A program made the translations under genes and the position numbers. A stretch of DNA of 47,903 nucleotides from Planctomyces sp. SH-PL62 (GTDB taxonomy: Bacteria > Planctomycetota > Planctomycetia > Planctomycetales > Planctomycetaceae), in contig CAMDDX010000011.1 in NCBI GenBank assembly GCA_945893075.1, forward strand, positions 1-47,903, written 5' to 3'. Below, one piece after another: positions 18,401-25,206 of this stretch; position 1 is the first letter of the stretch, and each line of letters starts with the position of its first letter. Under the pieces are notes generated by a model that did no database searches, had not been told where the DNA came from, and saw nothing but the letters and a program-made list of their open reading frames with translations.

Positions 18401-18887
18401 GGTTGTCATCCTTCAGAGCCAGCGGCATCGCTTGCGTGAGCAACTGCAACGCTCGCACGCGATCTCGCTCGGACGCATGGACGTGCCGGCCGTCGCCGCC
18501 GCGATGCGGGCCGCGCTGAAACTTGCCGGCGATGATCACGCCGTTGTGTTCGATGGTCAGATACGACTGCGCCGCCGCTTGCAGCAGCCGCCAGTTCGCC
18601 TTGTGGGTTTCGATCACCTTCTCGCGGAAGTCATCGACTTCGTTGATGCGGCCGAGGTTTTGCAGGCATTGAATCGCGTGATTCAGCGTTTCAGGCAACT
18701 CGCTCGCGGACGAGTTGGGATCGAGGCCCAGCTTCCGATATTCCTCGAACGCTTCTTTGAAGTTACCGGCGGTCATCTTCTTGGTTGCCTCGCTGTAGCT
18801 TGGCGGTTTGGCGTCCTCGCCGACGGCCCAGAATCCCATCGCCATCACGGCGAAACAGCCACACGTCATCCAAGCCGACCAGCGCAT
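12453..18887 (-). CDS. Bacterial alpha-2-macroglobulin with thioester, giant form
   Basis: 2144 residues from ATG 18887, with a signal peptide (MRWSAWMTCGCFAVMAMGFWA). The N-terminal 400 residues are helical and repeat-like. MG domains follow (TDRPVYRPTQKVQFKMWI), then bait/linker regions. The thioester motif GCTEQ at about 1592-1596 sits in the alpha-alpha toroid (LVDYPYGCTEQTLNRFLP). C-terminal beta domains follow. Such proteins trap proteases by covalent capture in the periplasm; typical bacterial members have about 1650 residues. Odd features: a Trp/Tyr-rich block near 796-837, a palindrome-encoded insert near 1006-1033, a charged insert near 1438-1475, and a short tandem-repeat insert near 1952-1966. 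No penicillin-binding protein PbpC gene, the usual proteobacterial partner, is adjacent. Confidence 0.9.
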   Translation of the reverse strand: MRWSAWMTCGCFAVMAMGFWAVGEDAKPPSYSEATKKMTAGNFKEAFEEYRKLGLDPNSSASELPETLNHAIQCLQNLGRINEVDDFREKVIETHKANWRLLQAAAQSYLTIEHNGVIIAGKFQRGPHRGGDGRHVHASERDRVRALQLLTQAMPLALKDDNQIDAAQFHSVFAQLLQFGSGHSEPWKLQVLTDLATLPDYEDGYWQWGWRGQQQSAHGAPVDADGNPVFYSVPKSYAEAKSDGERWRWMLAQTIELNPARKNEVLLTFAAFLQSQFGVETMAHFGWWSRFADDSQDKGKAKTGSFAVHTLGEDETIANLATGVKRFKLPDEFNPFRIWQTIIAGGKSTEGQSARELVAHFYENRRQYPKAVESWKAAIAEYGPGNPSGYGPHRQVALEQIVKNWGRFEPSPTQPSGKGATVDFRFRNGDSVTFTAHELNVAKLLEDVKKYLKSSPPQLDGQQMNLHDIGHRIVHENQAQYVGTKAAEWTLKLTPRANHVDDRVTVTTPLQKPGAYLVESKMADGNVSRIILWVADTVIVKKQLEGQSFHFVADAVSGQPIAKANVELFGWKQEQVVPGKPQWKIITRDFAEFTNADGQLLLGANQQPQEFQWVAIARTDSGRLAYHGFSHVWFQQRHDSEYHARKAFTITDRPVYRPTQKVQFKMWIGDAKYDQPDSNTFANAKGFTVELRNPKGEVVFTRSMDADAFGGLTGDYELPKDAALGVWHLSATSYGGGSFRVEEYKKPEFEVKVEAPQEPVALGDKITATIKANYYFGGAVTKAKVKYKVLRTNHSSTWYPSASWDWFYGRGYWWFASDYDWYPGWRRWGCARPYPIWWGRAAEPPEVVIERETEIGEDGTVAVEIDTSLAKAVHGDTDHSYSITAEVVDQSRRTIVGTGNVLVAREPFRVFAWVNRGHYRAGDDILAEFRAQTVDQKPVQGTGELTLYSITYNEKREPVEKAVQTWKLDTNEEGYARQQMKAAKAGQYRLSYRLPKDRQQRMAQSKSASSVSSVFASSDARTKKNTDDTENADGEFIEGGYLFVVRGDGFNGQEFRFNDLELVTEKREYAAGEKVRLMINTNKAGGAVLLFVRPTNGVYLPPKLIRLDGKSHVEVLDVVQRDMPNFFVEAITVADAKVHQEMREIVVPPEKRVLNVTVTPSQDEYKPGSPAKVQVKLTDSNGKPFVGSTVLSIYDKSVEYISGGSNVPEIKEFFWKWRRHHQPQTESSLTRHTYQLLKQNELGMSDLGVFGGAVADELTMLQAEGGRPNRNFSMRSRSMMTATRAGGFGGGGPMAPMSGALAKGAALGDAAADKAESSGKPDSDPLPNAVQPTVRSNFADTAFWAASVTTNKEGLAEIALTMPEQLTGWKVKCWAMGLGTRVGQGEAEITTKKNLLVRLQAPRFFVQKDEVVLSANVHNYLKIDKKVEVVLEIDGRLMQLADDEDDEFAVRKPNSTRIRNTRASGTQDPGKPDASAFRLIRLSKKVKVKAGGEVRVDWRVAVIDEGEAVVRMSALTDEESDAMEMKFPVYIHGMLKTESWSGVIRPDKMTGKLTINVPKERRANQSRLEVRYSPTLAGAMVDALPYLVDYPYGCTEQTLNRFLPTVVTQRILRNMGLDLKAIQQKRTNLNAQEIGDDVERAKGWKRFDRNPVFDEAEVTTMVKSGLERLTEMQVSDGGWGWFSGWGEHSYPHTTAVVVHGLQLVRENDVAIVPGVMERGVEWLKRYQAGEVAKLKNFPTKTNPWKEHADALDAFVDMVLVDADHANADMLEFLYRDRTHLPVYAKALFGLALHKQKQAEKLAMILKNIEQFLVQDDENQTAYLKLPENNSWWSWYGSDIEANAYYLKLLARVDAKDERASRLVKYLLNNRKHATYWNSTRDSAICIEAMAEYLKQSGEDKPNLLVEVLIDGELKQTVEITPETLFGFNNKFVIEGEGLTTGEHVVELRKKGLAKSEISNLKSEISNPLYFNAYLTNFTLEDFITKAGLEVKVDRKYYKLTPVEKKVNVAGSRGQVVSQKVEKYERTELANLDKLKSGDLVEVELEIDSKNDYEYLLFEDPKASGFEPVQVRSGYNGNEMGAYVEFRDERVAFFVRALARGQHSLSYRLRAEIPGRFSALPTKASAMYAPELKANSDEIKLSIED
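12990..13028. repeat. Short tandem repeat inside the macroglobulin gene
   Basis: A 14-base unit (ATTTGAGATTTCAG) appears at 12990-13003 and 13011-13024, separated by a 7-base part-unit and followed by ATTT. On the coding strand it gives the duplicated peptide KSEISN-L-KSEISN. The AT-rich unit contrasts with the GC-rich gene. Confidence 0.8.
15789..15870. repeat. Palindromic repeat inserted in macroglobulin coding sequence
   Basis: Arms 15789-15816 and 15843-15870 are inverted copies, 26 of 28 identical, around a 26-base spacer; the core is CACGGATGACACGGA. The insert stays in frame and encodes a low-complexity Ser/Asp/Thr-rich stretch (ASSVSSVFASSDARTKKNTD). Confidence 0.8.
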
Positions 18888-18900
18888 GATGCATCCTATC

Positions 18901-18973
18901 GTGGGGCAGGTTTGCAACCTGCCCGTGGTTCAATCATTACCCGCAAGACGGGCAGGTTGAAAACCTGCCCCAC
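18901..18973. repeat. REPIN-like palindrome, GTGG foot (CAGGTT family)
   Basis: Arms 18901-18926 and 18948-18973. Each is GTGG plus an 8-bp stem GGCAGGTT/AACCTGCC with a 3-base loop (TGC on the left, TTC on the right read in the same sense). It has the same plan as 8561-8616 with a different stem. It lies 13 bases upstream of the macroglobulin start. Confidence 0.85.
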
Positions 18974-19023
18974 GGAAAGAGGGGCGTTCGACAGATCGCT
19001 TAGCGGGAAAGTTCCAGCGACTT

Positions 19024-19053
19024 GTGGGGGAATGCAATCCCTCGCGCGGCCAC
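19024..19053. repeat. Degenerate REP-like hairpin
   Basis: GTGG...GGGAATGCAATCCC...CCAC. Related to the hairpin at 5264-5283. Weak on its own; reported because the two share the word and the flanking GCGG-CC. Confidence 0.35.
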
Positions 19054-19089
19054 AAATGAATTGGGCGAGCGGAGTGGCTTTCTCACGAG

Positions 19090-19142
19090 GTAGCCGCGTT
19101 CGCCAGAACGCGGGCGGCCCGCACTCTGGCGAGTGCGGCTAC
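19090..19142. repeat. REPIN, GTAG foot (GTAGCCGC family)
   Basis: Left unit: GTAG, stem CCGCGTTC/GAACGCGG, loop GCCA. Right unit read inverted: GTAG, stem CCGCACTC/GAGTGCGG, loop GCCA. The two differ at paired positions (G-C to A-T, T-A to C-G), so each arm is maintained as a stem-loop. A third member of the family is the single unit at 43912-43936. Confidence 0.85.
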
Positions 19143-19172
19143 GGGGAAGCGAATGGTCGCCGCACACTTCAT

Positions 19173-20486
19173 TCACGTTGCCGGGACCGCTCGTCGCTTC
19201 TCGCGGTTGCGATGCAGCGCGGTTTCACGCTCGGCTTGCGTGAGCTTGAAGACGTGCCGCAGCAGCCGCTCTTGAGCAGGCGTGAAGACTTGCTTGCGGC
19301 GCGCGAGCACCGCGCGGGCGGTTTCGATGCCCGTCGCCAAGTCGATTTGATCGTCAAGTTGTCCGTGCCAGATGCGACAGAACGACGGGACATGTTTCGG
19401 CAACAGCTCACCGGCCGGGAGCAACATGCACATCACACCGATGGAACTGCCGGTGTTGAACAGCGTCGCCAGCGCAGCCTTCGTGTGATCGCCGATGAAG
19501 CTGCCGACCTTCGTGCTGCCGGTGTTGATCGAGAACCCTTCCAGCGGCACGCTGACATTCGAGTAATCGTTCTTCAGATCGCTGTTGGTCGTCAGCGCGC
19601 CGAGATTGACCCACGGGCAGACGTAGCTGTGACCGAGGAATCCGTCGTGATATTTGTTGACGAAGCCATGCAGGATCGACTCTTCGACTTCGCCACCGAC
19701 GCGGCAGTTGGGGCCGATGGTGGTTCCTTCGCGCACGTTGGCTCGGAAGAGTTGCGCGCCAGCGCCAATATGGCACGGGCCTTCGATGCGCGTGAAGGGT
19801 TGGATCATCGCGCCGGCGTCGATGCTGATCGGCCCGTGCCGCGTGTCGAGCACCACGAACGGATCGAGCCGCGCGGTCGGGTCCACTTCGAGATTGGCCA
19901 CGTCTCCGACAACGGCGACGTTCGCGCCCAGTGAGTGTGCTCCGCGCAGACGAGAAGTGCGCAGCGTGCCACTACGTCGCAATTGAAAGTCGATTCGCAA
20001 CTGGTCGGCGTTGTGCAGCACCAAGTCCCACGGACGAGTCGCCATCCGGCCGGTGGCCGCGGTGAGTTGTCGGGTGCGAGCTAACGACAGCAGCGCGTCG
20101 TCCCAATTCTCCAAGGACAACAGCGGCACTTCATCGGGATGCAGTCGCATCCAGACGAGCGATTGGTCGATCACGCCCGCTTCTTCGAGCCGCACATGCT
20201 CCAAGCGTTGCAGCCCGGCGATATCGGGCAGCCAGCGCGCGTTGACCAACAGCGTCGGCTCATGCGTCAGCCACTCCAGATCGTTGATGGCCGCTTGGGG
20301 CTGAGCTTCCCGATAGGTCTCAGCCAGGAACGGTCGCACGAACGCGCCCCATTCCGCGACCGAGAGATGTTTCAACAAACGCTCTCGCAACGAGGTCTGC
20401 CCGCAGAGCAGCTCGCAAACCGGACGCATCCAGGCGATCGGAGCGAATCCGCTCGCCGCCTGATCTTCAAACAACGCCAGACGCAT
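19173..20486 (-). CDS. GlmU-like putative sugar nucleotidyltransferase with left-handed beta-helix
   Basis: 437 residues from ATG 20486; the frame stays open upstream but the protein begins MRLALFEDQAASGFAPIAW, typical of the GlmU-like family. The N-terminal 200 residues are a divergent nucleotidyltransferase-like domain. Hexapeptide repeats forming a left-handed beta-helix follow at about 215-370 (LGANVAVVGDVANLEVDPTA, GPISIDAGAMIQPFTRIEGP). The motif KNDYSNVSVPLEGFSINTGS near the end of the helix is characteristic. The family is annotated as sugar-1-phosphate nucleotidyltransferase or acyltransferase; substrate cannot be told. It stands between palindromes on both sides. Confidence 0.8.
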   Translation of the reverse strand: MRLALFEDQAASGFAPIAWMRPVCELLCGQTSLRERLLKHLSVAEWGAFVRPFLAETYREAQPQAAINDLEWLTHEPTLLVNARWLPDIAGLQRLEHVRLEEAGVIDQSLVWMRLHPDEVPLLSLENWDDALLSLARTRQLTAATGRMATRPWDLVLHNADQLRIDFQLRRSGTLRTSRLRGAHSLGANVAVVGDVANLEVDPTARLDPFVVLDTRHGPISIDAGAMIQPFTRIEGPCHIGAGAQLFRANVREGTTIGPNCRVGGEVEESILHGFVNKYHDGFLGHSYVCPWVNLGALTTNSDLKNDYSNVSVPLEGFSINTGSTKVGSFIGDHTKAALATLFNTGSSIGVMCMLLPAGELLPKHVPSFCRIWHGQLDDQIDLATGIETARAVLARRKQVFTPAQERLLRHVFKLTQAERETALHRNREKRRAVPAT

Positions 20487-20775
20487 GAGAGTGAATGACT
20501 GAGCCGGACCCGCGACGCAGAGCGCTCCACGACGACACAAGCCCGCAGGAAGGGGATGAGAAGGGCGGGCTTCTAGCCCAGATCCCCAAACGCGCGAAGA
20601 GCGATTGGCTCAAAACGCACGTGCCAGCGGTTCCATTTTCCGCCCTTCATTTTTCGCCAGCTCGTTCCCGCGTGGTGGGCAGGGCGGCGGAAAATGAAGG
20701 GCGAAAGATGAAGGCAAGGATCATTTTGAACAGAAGGTCGCGAAGATCGCGAAGGTGCGGTCTTTTGAGAGTTGA
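20487..20775. repeat. Intergenic region packed with inverted repeats
   Basis: Three elements. First, AAGCCCGC...GCGGGCTT with GGGGAT...ATCCCC around 20538-20586. Second, arms 20634-20658 and 20686-20710, inverted, 22 of 25 identical (core AATGAAGGGCG). Third, a single unit at 20724-20754 (TTTTGAACAGAAGGTCGC...) of the family whose inverted pair is at 23159-23229. No gene is visible. Confidence 0.7.
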
Positions 20776-23025
20776 TTACACGAGGGCGTAGGTTTCTGGC
20801 TCTCGTCGTCGCGAGTGGCTGGCATCGGTTCGGGAGGTCAGCGTAGAGGGTTCATGCGAAGCCGCGATTTCTAAACGCAGAGACTCCGGAGCCAAGCCGA
20901 GTCCCCAGCCGGTGGTCAGTGCCGCAAGCAGGGCGAGGTTGGGTTTTGATGTCGGGACGACCAGCACCTCGTGCCGGCCTTCCGACAACACGATCGTTTC
21001 GCCTCGAATGCAGGCGGCCCGCCAACCACGTTCGCGTGCGTTGATGACGTGGGGGTTGCCTGCATCTATTGAAATCGGAATCGCACGTTCGCCCAACTCC
21101 TCAACGAGCTTTGCCAAGTGCGGATCGTCCACATTGATAACGACAAAACCGCGCGCCGCGCCGATTCGAGCGAGCAGTCGATCGGCTGAGAGCGGCTCCG
21201 CCTGAAAATCACCCAACTGAGCTTGCCCCAGTGGCTCGCGGGCTTTTGCACTACTCAACCCAACATCGACGACTCGTAGTCCCGAAGCCGACGAGCGACT
21301 CCGACAAGCAGGGTGGGGTTTGTGCGATACGGTGCTGAGCAGCACGGCGGCGGCACAGCGATCGAACGGCAGGCCCTCGCGCCGAATGCTCTCGGCCGAC
21401 AACTGACAAACGACCGAGTCGACGCGCGGATGCAGCAGCAGCGACCGAACTCGAAACGCATTGTCGCTTGGTTCGGAAGACAACCGGCGTTGGCCGAGCC
21501 AGGTTCGATCGCGAGACGCACGACCGACACGCACGCTGCCGCATTGCAGCCAATGACTCAACCAGCGGCTGACCTCATCCGTCGTTGAATCGCTGAGCAT
21601 GGCGATCATCGGAATGTGAGCTTCGTCCGGTCGAGGGAACAAGTGCGAGACGATCGCCTCCGGAATCGGCCGCGAGGGTTGGCAGACCGGTCGCATGTGA
21701 ACCAGGATTGCCGGCTCGGCATTGATCTCCAGAATGCCGCCGTGTTGTTCGTCCAACGGGCGAAGCAAGTCGGTCGCGATCAAATCCACGCCCGCCACAT
21801 CCAGACCGACCAGACGCACCGCGTCGATCAGTGACTCGGCGACATCGGGATGAATCTCGTCGGTCGCGTCGAACATGCCGTCTCCCTGCCACTCGCAGCT
21901 TTGCCAGCGGAGATTGATCTCCTGGCCGATCGCGGGGACCGATTGCCAATCGCAATCTTGATGAGCCAACGCCGTTCGCACGCTGTCATCCGTCGGGACG
22001 AAGAACCACGGCCGAGTCTTATCCTCAGCGAGACCGCGGCGCGGATCGCTATTCAACTCCTCGATCAGTTCGAGCACGGTTCGTCCCCCGTCACCGATGA
22101 TCCGCGCCGGTTCGCGTCGCACCGCTCCGATGATCCGCTCGCCGACGATCAGCACTCGATGTGGGAAGCCCTCCAGTTGTTGTTCGACGAGGACGGCTTC
22201 ACTGAATTCCTTGGCCTTGCGATACGCGGCGGTGACTTCGTCGCGCGTTCTCAGACGCAGTGACACGCCGTTGCCGAAGTCGGCGTCTCGCGGCTTCACG
22301 ACGACCGGCCATCCGACTTCCGAGGCGGCGGCCCACGCATCGTCTTCGCTCGACACCGTGCGACCGATCGGCACGGGCAGCCCCAGTTGAGCCAGCAGAT
22401 TCTTCGTGAGCTGTTTGTCCCGCGCGATCGCCTCGGCGATGAAGCCGGTCTGATCGGTCACGGCCGTGCGGACACGCCGTTGCCGCGCGCCTTGCCCAAA
22501 TTGCACCAAGCTCTCCGCGTCCAAACGATACGCCGGAATCCCGCGTGCCTGCGCGGCAGCGACGATCGGGCCGGTGGTGCGTCCCAATCGGCGATCATCC
22601 GCGAACTCGCGCAAGTCGCTCAGCAGTTCAGCGAAAGGGAGAGTTTCCTCGCATGCGGCTGCGGCGTACCAATGCAGGGCAAGCTCCAGACAACGCCTCC
22701 CAATGAGTTCATCACCGCACTCGACCGCACATGGAATGACGTCATCCAGTTCCGCAGATCGGACCCAGCCGCGTTGGCCTGGCTCACCTGTCTGCCGCAG
22801 CAGCGCGAGCCACAACTCTTGCAGTACCTGGCAGGGTTCCGCATCGGCCCAGCCAGAAGTCGTTTGGCCGAGCGACGACATCTCCAACGCCAGGCGTTCA
22901 TGGATCGCCGACCGTTTGAGAGCGTCGATTTCCAACTCGTCATCGGTCGCGATCCAAACTTCTAACACTGGCGAATTCGACCAAACATTCGGCCCCGACA
23001 AACTCAGCACTCGTTCCGCGCGCAT
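20776..23025 (-). CDS. Cyanophycin synthetase-like protein with degenerate Mur-ligase ATP site
   Basis: 749 residues from ATG 23025 (AAGGGG six bases upstream). Residues 1-160 match the CphA N-domain (LSGPNVWSNSPVLEVW). Residues 200-450 are an ATP-grasp domain: GWPVVVKPRDADFGNGV, FPHRVLIVGERIIGAVRREP, ILEINAEPAILVHM. The linker to the Mur-ligase-like C-domain (SHLFPRPDEAHIPMIAM) is preserved, but where CphA has the P-loop GTNGKTT this protein has LSDSTTD, so ATP binding there should be lost. Cyanobacterial CphA2 likewise has one inactive half and polymerises beta-Asp-Arg dipeptides. No cyanophycinase gene is in the window. Substrate is unproven; the fold assignment is firm, the product inferred. 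Confidence 0.75.
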   Translation of the reverse strand: MRAERVLSLSGPNVWSNSPVLEVWIATDDELEIDALKRSAIHERLALEMSSLGQTTSGWADAEPCQVLQELWLALLRQTGEPGQRGWVRSAELDDVIPCAVECGDELIGRRCLELALHWYAAAACEETLPFAELLSDLREFADDRRLGRTTGPIVAAAQARGIPAYRLDAESLVQFGQGARQRRVRTAVTDQTGFIAEAIARDKQLTKNLLAQLGLPVPIGRTVSSEDDAWAAASEVGWPVVVKPRDADFGNGVSLRLRTRDEVTAAYRKAKEFSEAVLVEQQLEGFPHRVLIVGERIIGAVRREPARIIGDGGRTVLELIEELNSDPRRGLAEDKTRPWFFVPTDDSVRTALAHQDCDWQSVPAIGQEINLRWQSCEWQGDGMFDATDEIHPDVAESLIDAVRLVGLDVAGVDLIATDLLRPLDEQHGGILEINAEPAILVHMRPVCQPSRPIPEAIVSHLFPRPDEAHIPMIAMLSDSTTDEVSRWLSHWLQCGSVRVGRASRDRTWLGQRRLSSEPSDNAFRVRSLLLHPRVDSVVCQLSAESIRREGLPFDRCAAAVLLSTVSHKPHPACRSRSSASGLRVVDVGLSSAKAREPLGQAQLGDFQAEPLSADRLLARIGAARGFVVINVDDPHLAKLVEELGERAIPISIDAGNPHVINARERGWRAACIRGETIVLSEGRHEVLVVPTSKPNLALLAALTTGWGLGLAPESLRLEIAASHEPSTLTSRTDASHSRRREPETYALV

Positions 23026-23158
23026 GGCATCCCCTTGTTTCGGACAACGTGGCCTTCAAGACCCGTACCGAGTCAGGCGGCTCGGAATCCAAAACAGGGC
23101 GCGCATTCCGAAAGAATCTTCGGCGCGGCCGAACGTAGGACCGTTCTGTGGCAACACT

Positions 23159-23229
23159 CTTCGCGTCCTCTGCGACCTTCTGTTCAAAAATGGTTTTGTT
23201 TTGAACAGAAGGTCGCAAAGGACGCGAAG
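23159..23229. repeat. Long intergenic palindrome (GAACAGAAGGTCGC family)
   Basis: Arms 23159-23189 and 23199-23229, 31 bases, one mismatch, 9-base loop. A single diverged unit of the same family lies at 20724-20754. Located between two minus-strand genes, 27 bases beyond the stop of the gene at 23256-24191. Confidence 0.85.
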
Positions 23230-23255
23230 AAAGGCGATCGGTGGATCGGTGTTTT

Positions 23256-24191
23256 TCAGAACGCGACTCGATCCGCGCCCTTCAAGGCCAGCATTCGCCG
23301 GACGTCGGTCGGCGTCGCGATCTCCAGCGACAACTCTTCAAGCAGATGTCGAATCTTGCGGACTTGGTCGGCGTTCGATTTCGCCAGCTCGCCTTTACTG
23401 AGATAGAGATTGTCTTCGAGTCCGACTCGGACGTTGCCCCCCATGATCGCGCCGGTGGTGACCAGGTTGGTTTGATGCTTGCCGGCCGCCAGGATCGACC
23501 AGACGTAGTCACTGCCGAAGAGCTTGTCGGCGATGCGCCGCATGTGCAGCAGGTTCTCGGCGTCGCAGCCGATGCCTCCCAGGATGCCGAAGATCGTTTG
23601 CACGAAGAACGGCGGTTTCGCCAAGCCTCGGTCCACGAAGTGAGCCAGGTTGTAGAGGTGGCCGACGTCGTAGCATTCAAACTCAAACCGTGTGCCGCAG
23701 CCTTCGCCGAGCTTTGCCAGAATCGTCTCGATGTCGGCAAACGTGTTCTTGAAGATGTAGTCGCGAGTTCGTTCGAGGTACTGCGGCTCCCAGTCGTGCT
23801 GCCAGTTCGAGAATCGGTCGAGCGCGGGATACAGGCCGAAGTTCATTGAGCCCATATTGCAGGAGCACATCTCTGGTTGCAGCCGCAGCGGCGCGTCGAG
23901 CCGTTGCTCGACCGTCATGTTGTGTCCGCCGCCGGTGGTGATGTTGATGATCGCGTCGGTCTGCGCTTTGATCTGCGGCAGGAATTGCAAAAACACCTCG
24001 GCCTTCGGCGTCGGGAGGCCGGACAGCGGATCGCGAGCGTGCAGGTGCAGAATCGCCGCGCCAGCATGAGCGGCCTCGACGGCGCTGGCGGCGATTTGAT
24101 CGGGAGTAATCGGCAGGTGCGGTGACATCGTCGGCGTGTGAATCGCTCCCGTAACCGCGCAGGTGATGATGATTTTTCTGGTCGCCGCCAT
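23256..24191 (-). CDS. Beta-keto acid cleavage enzyme (BKACE, DUF849)
   Basis: 311 residues from ATG 24191 (ACGAGG eight bases upstream). The family landmarks are complete: ITCAVTGAIHTPTMSPHLPI at the N-terminus, the zinc-site HLHARDP near residue 49-55, FGILGGIGCDAENL, and VRVGLEDNLYLSKGELAKSN near the C-terminus. BKACE enzymes condense a beta-keto acid with acetyl-CoA in a zinc-dependent cleavage; the prototype Kce acts in lysine fermentation, but substrates vary widely and cannot be read from sequence. The short-chain dehydrogenase gene diverges from it across a perfect palindrome. Confidence 0.92.
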   Translation of the reverse strand: MAATRKIIITCAVTGAIHTPTMSPHLPITPDQIAASAVEAAHAGAAILHLHARDPLSGLPTPKAEVFLQFLPQIKAQTDAIINITTGGGHNMTVEQRLDAPLRLQPEMCSCNMGSMNFGLYPALDRFSNWQHDWEPQYLERTRDYIFKNTFADIETILAKLGEGCGTRFEFECYDVGHLYNLAHFVDRGLAKPPFFVQTIFGILGGIGCDAENLLHMRRIADKLFGSDYVWSILAAGKHQTNLVTTGAIMGGNVRVGLEDNLYLSKGELAKSNADQVRKIRHLLEELSLEIATPTDVRRMLALKGADRVAF

Positions 24192-24240
24192 AATGTGCCT
24201 CGTAGGTGCTTGAGTCCGTGACGCAAATCCGTCACCAAAC

Positions 24241-24270
24241 TAACCCGAAGCGTCAGCGAGGGCGAGCGCT
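24241..24270. repeat. Dispersed repeat TAACCCGAAGCG
   Basis: TAACCCGAAGCGTCAGCGAG followed by GGCGAGCGCT. An inverted copy with two changes is at 26381-26410. It lies in the promoter region of the BKACE gene. Confidence 0.65.
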
Positions 24271-24279
24271 CCAGACGGA

Positions 24280-24341
24280 GGGGTCGGGTGTTCAAAGTTC
24301 AAAATTGCCGAGGCAATTTTGAACTTTGAACACCCGACCCC
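24280..24341. repeat. Perfect 30-bp palindrome
   Basis: Arms 24280-24309 and 24312-24341 are exact reverse complements separated by GA. The arm contains TTCAAAGTTCAAAATTGCC, with an internal direct repeat of TTCAAA. It lies between two divergent genes, 22 bases upstream of the ATG at 24364. Confidence 0.9.
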
Positions 24342-24363
24342 GGATTTCCCAGAGGATCAACGC

Positions 24364-25128
24364 ATGACCGATTCAAGTTCATTGAAGGGGCGAGTGGCTC
24401 TGATTACTGGCGCGGGCATGGGGATTGGCCGCGCGATAGCCGAGTCGCTGGCGGAGGCGGGAGCCTTTGTTGCGTTGCACTGTCATCGCAGCGTGGATGG
24501 CGCGAACGAAGCATTGGCGGCGATTCAGCAGCGCGGTGGCGACGGGATCGTCTTGCAGGCCGACTTATCCGATGCCGACGAAGCGACGCGGATGGTTGAT
24601 CGCTTCGTTGAGGTGGCGGGGCGGCTCGACATCTTGGTCAACAACGCCGGTAGTCCGATCGAGCGGCGGAAGATTGAGGATTGTCCGCTCGAATTGTGGC
24701 GACAAATACTCGACACCAATCTGACGAGCGCATTCGTGGTGACTCAGCGAGCGATCCCGCATTTGAAGCGGAGTGGTCATGGAGCGATCGTCAACAACTT
24801 GTCGTTGTCGGTGCAGACGGGCGGAGCTAACGGAGCCGGGGCTTACGCGGTTGCCAAGGGTGGTCTGCAAGTGCTGACGCGGACGTTGGCACGTGAGTTG
24901 GCTCCGGACGTGCGCGTCAACGCGATCATGCCGGGGGTGATCGAGACTCGGCATCATGAAGTCTTCTCGTCGCCGGAACGGATGGAGCAATATCGCCGCG
25001 AGACACCGCTGGGGCGCAACGGGACGGCGGATGAGGTGGCTGAGGCGGTGCGATTTCTGGTGAGCGATGCGGCTCGGTTCATCAACGGCGCGGTGCTGGA
25101 TATCAACGGCGGACGGTTCTTGCGGTAG
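24364..25128 (+). CDS. Short-chain dehydrogenase/reductase (SDR, FabG-like)
   Basis: 254 residues from ATG 24364 with GAGG upstream; a start at 24319 would lie inside the palindrome and is rejected. NAD(P) motif TGAGMGIG near the N-terminus, NNAG at about 93, catalytic Ser in NNLSLS, and YAVAK (Tyr-x3-Lys). The C-terminus DINGGRFLR is classical SDR. Member of the 3-oxoacyl reductase-like group; it likely reduces or oxidises a hydroxy or keto compound. Its neighbour across the divergent promoter handles beta-keto acids, so a shared pathway is possible but not shown. Confidence 0.92.
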   Translation: MTDSSSLKGRVALITGAGMGIGRAIAESLAEAGAFVALHCHRSVDGANEALAAIQQRGGDGIVLQADLSDADEATRMVDRFVEVAGRLDILVNNAGSPIERRKIEDCPLELWRQILDTNLTSAFVVTQRAIPHLKRSGHGAIVNNLSLSVQTGGANGAGAYAVAKGGLQVLTRTLARELAPDVRVNAIMPGVIETRHHEVFSSPERMEQYRRETPLGRNGTADEVAEAVRFLVSDAARFINGAVLDINGGRFLR

Positions 25129-25133
25129 CCTCT

Positions 25134-25206
25134 AAAGTAGCAGGCACATTCCATGTGCCGTCGGTAATTCTCAGGCTGACGGCACATGGAATGTGCCTAC
25201 TACTTT
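25134..25206. repeat. REPIN, GTAG foot (GGCACAT family), overlapping a stop codon
   Basis: Arms 25134-25162 and 25178-25206 (29 bases, one mismatch). Each unit: GTAG, two bases, stem GGCACAT/ATGTGCC, loop TCC. Second copy at 26287-26358. The outer end AAAGTAG supplies the final Lys codon and the TAG stop of the gene at 25200-26168. Confidence 0.88.

Noticed and set aside
12582..19934. Long plus-strand open frames antisense to the macroglobulin and GlmU-like genes (for example 13431-14570, 14571-15854, 15888-17975, 18036-19934)
   Set aside because: They mirror the GC-rich third-position pattern of the real minus-strand genes, show Arg/Val/Asp-rich composition with no family motif, and cross gene boundaries and palindromes.
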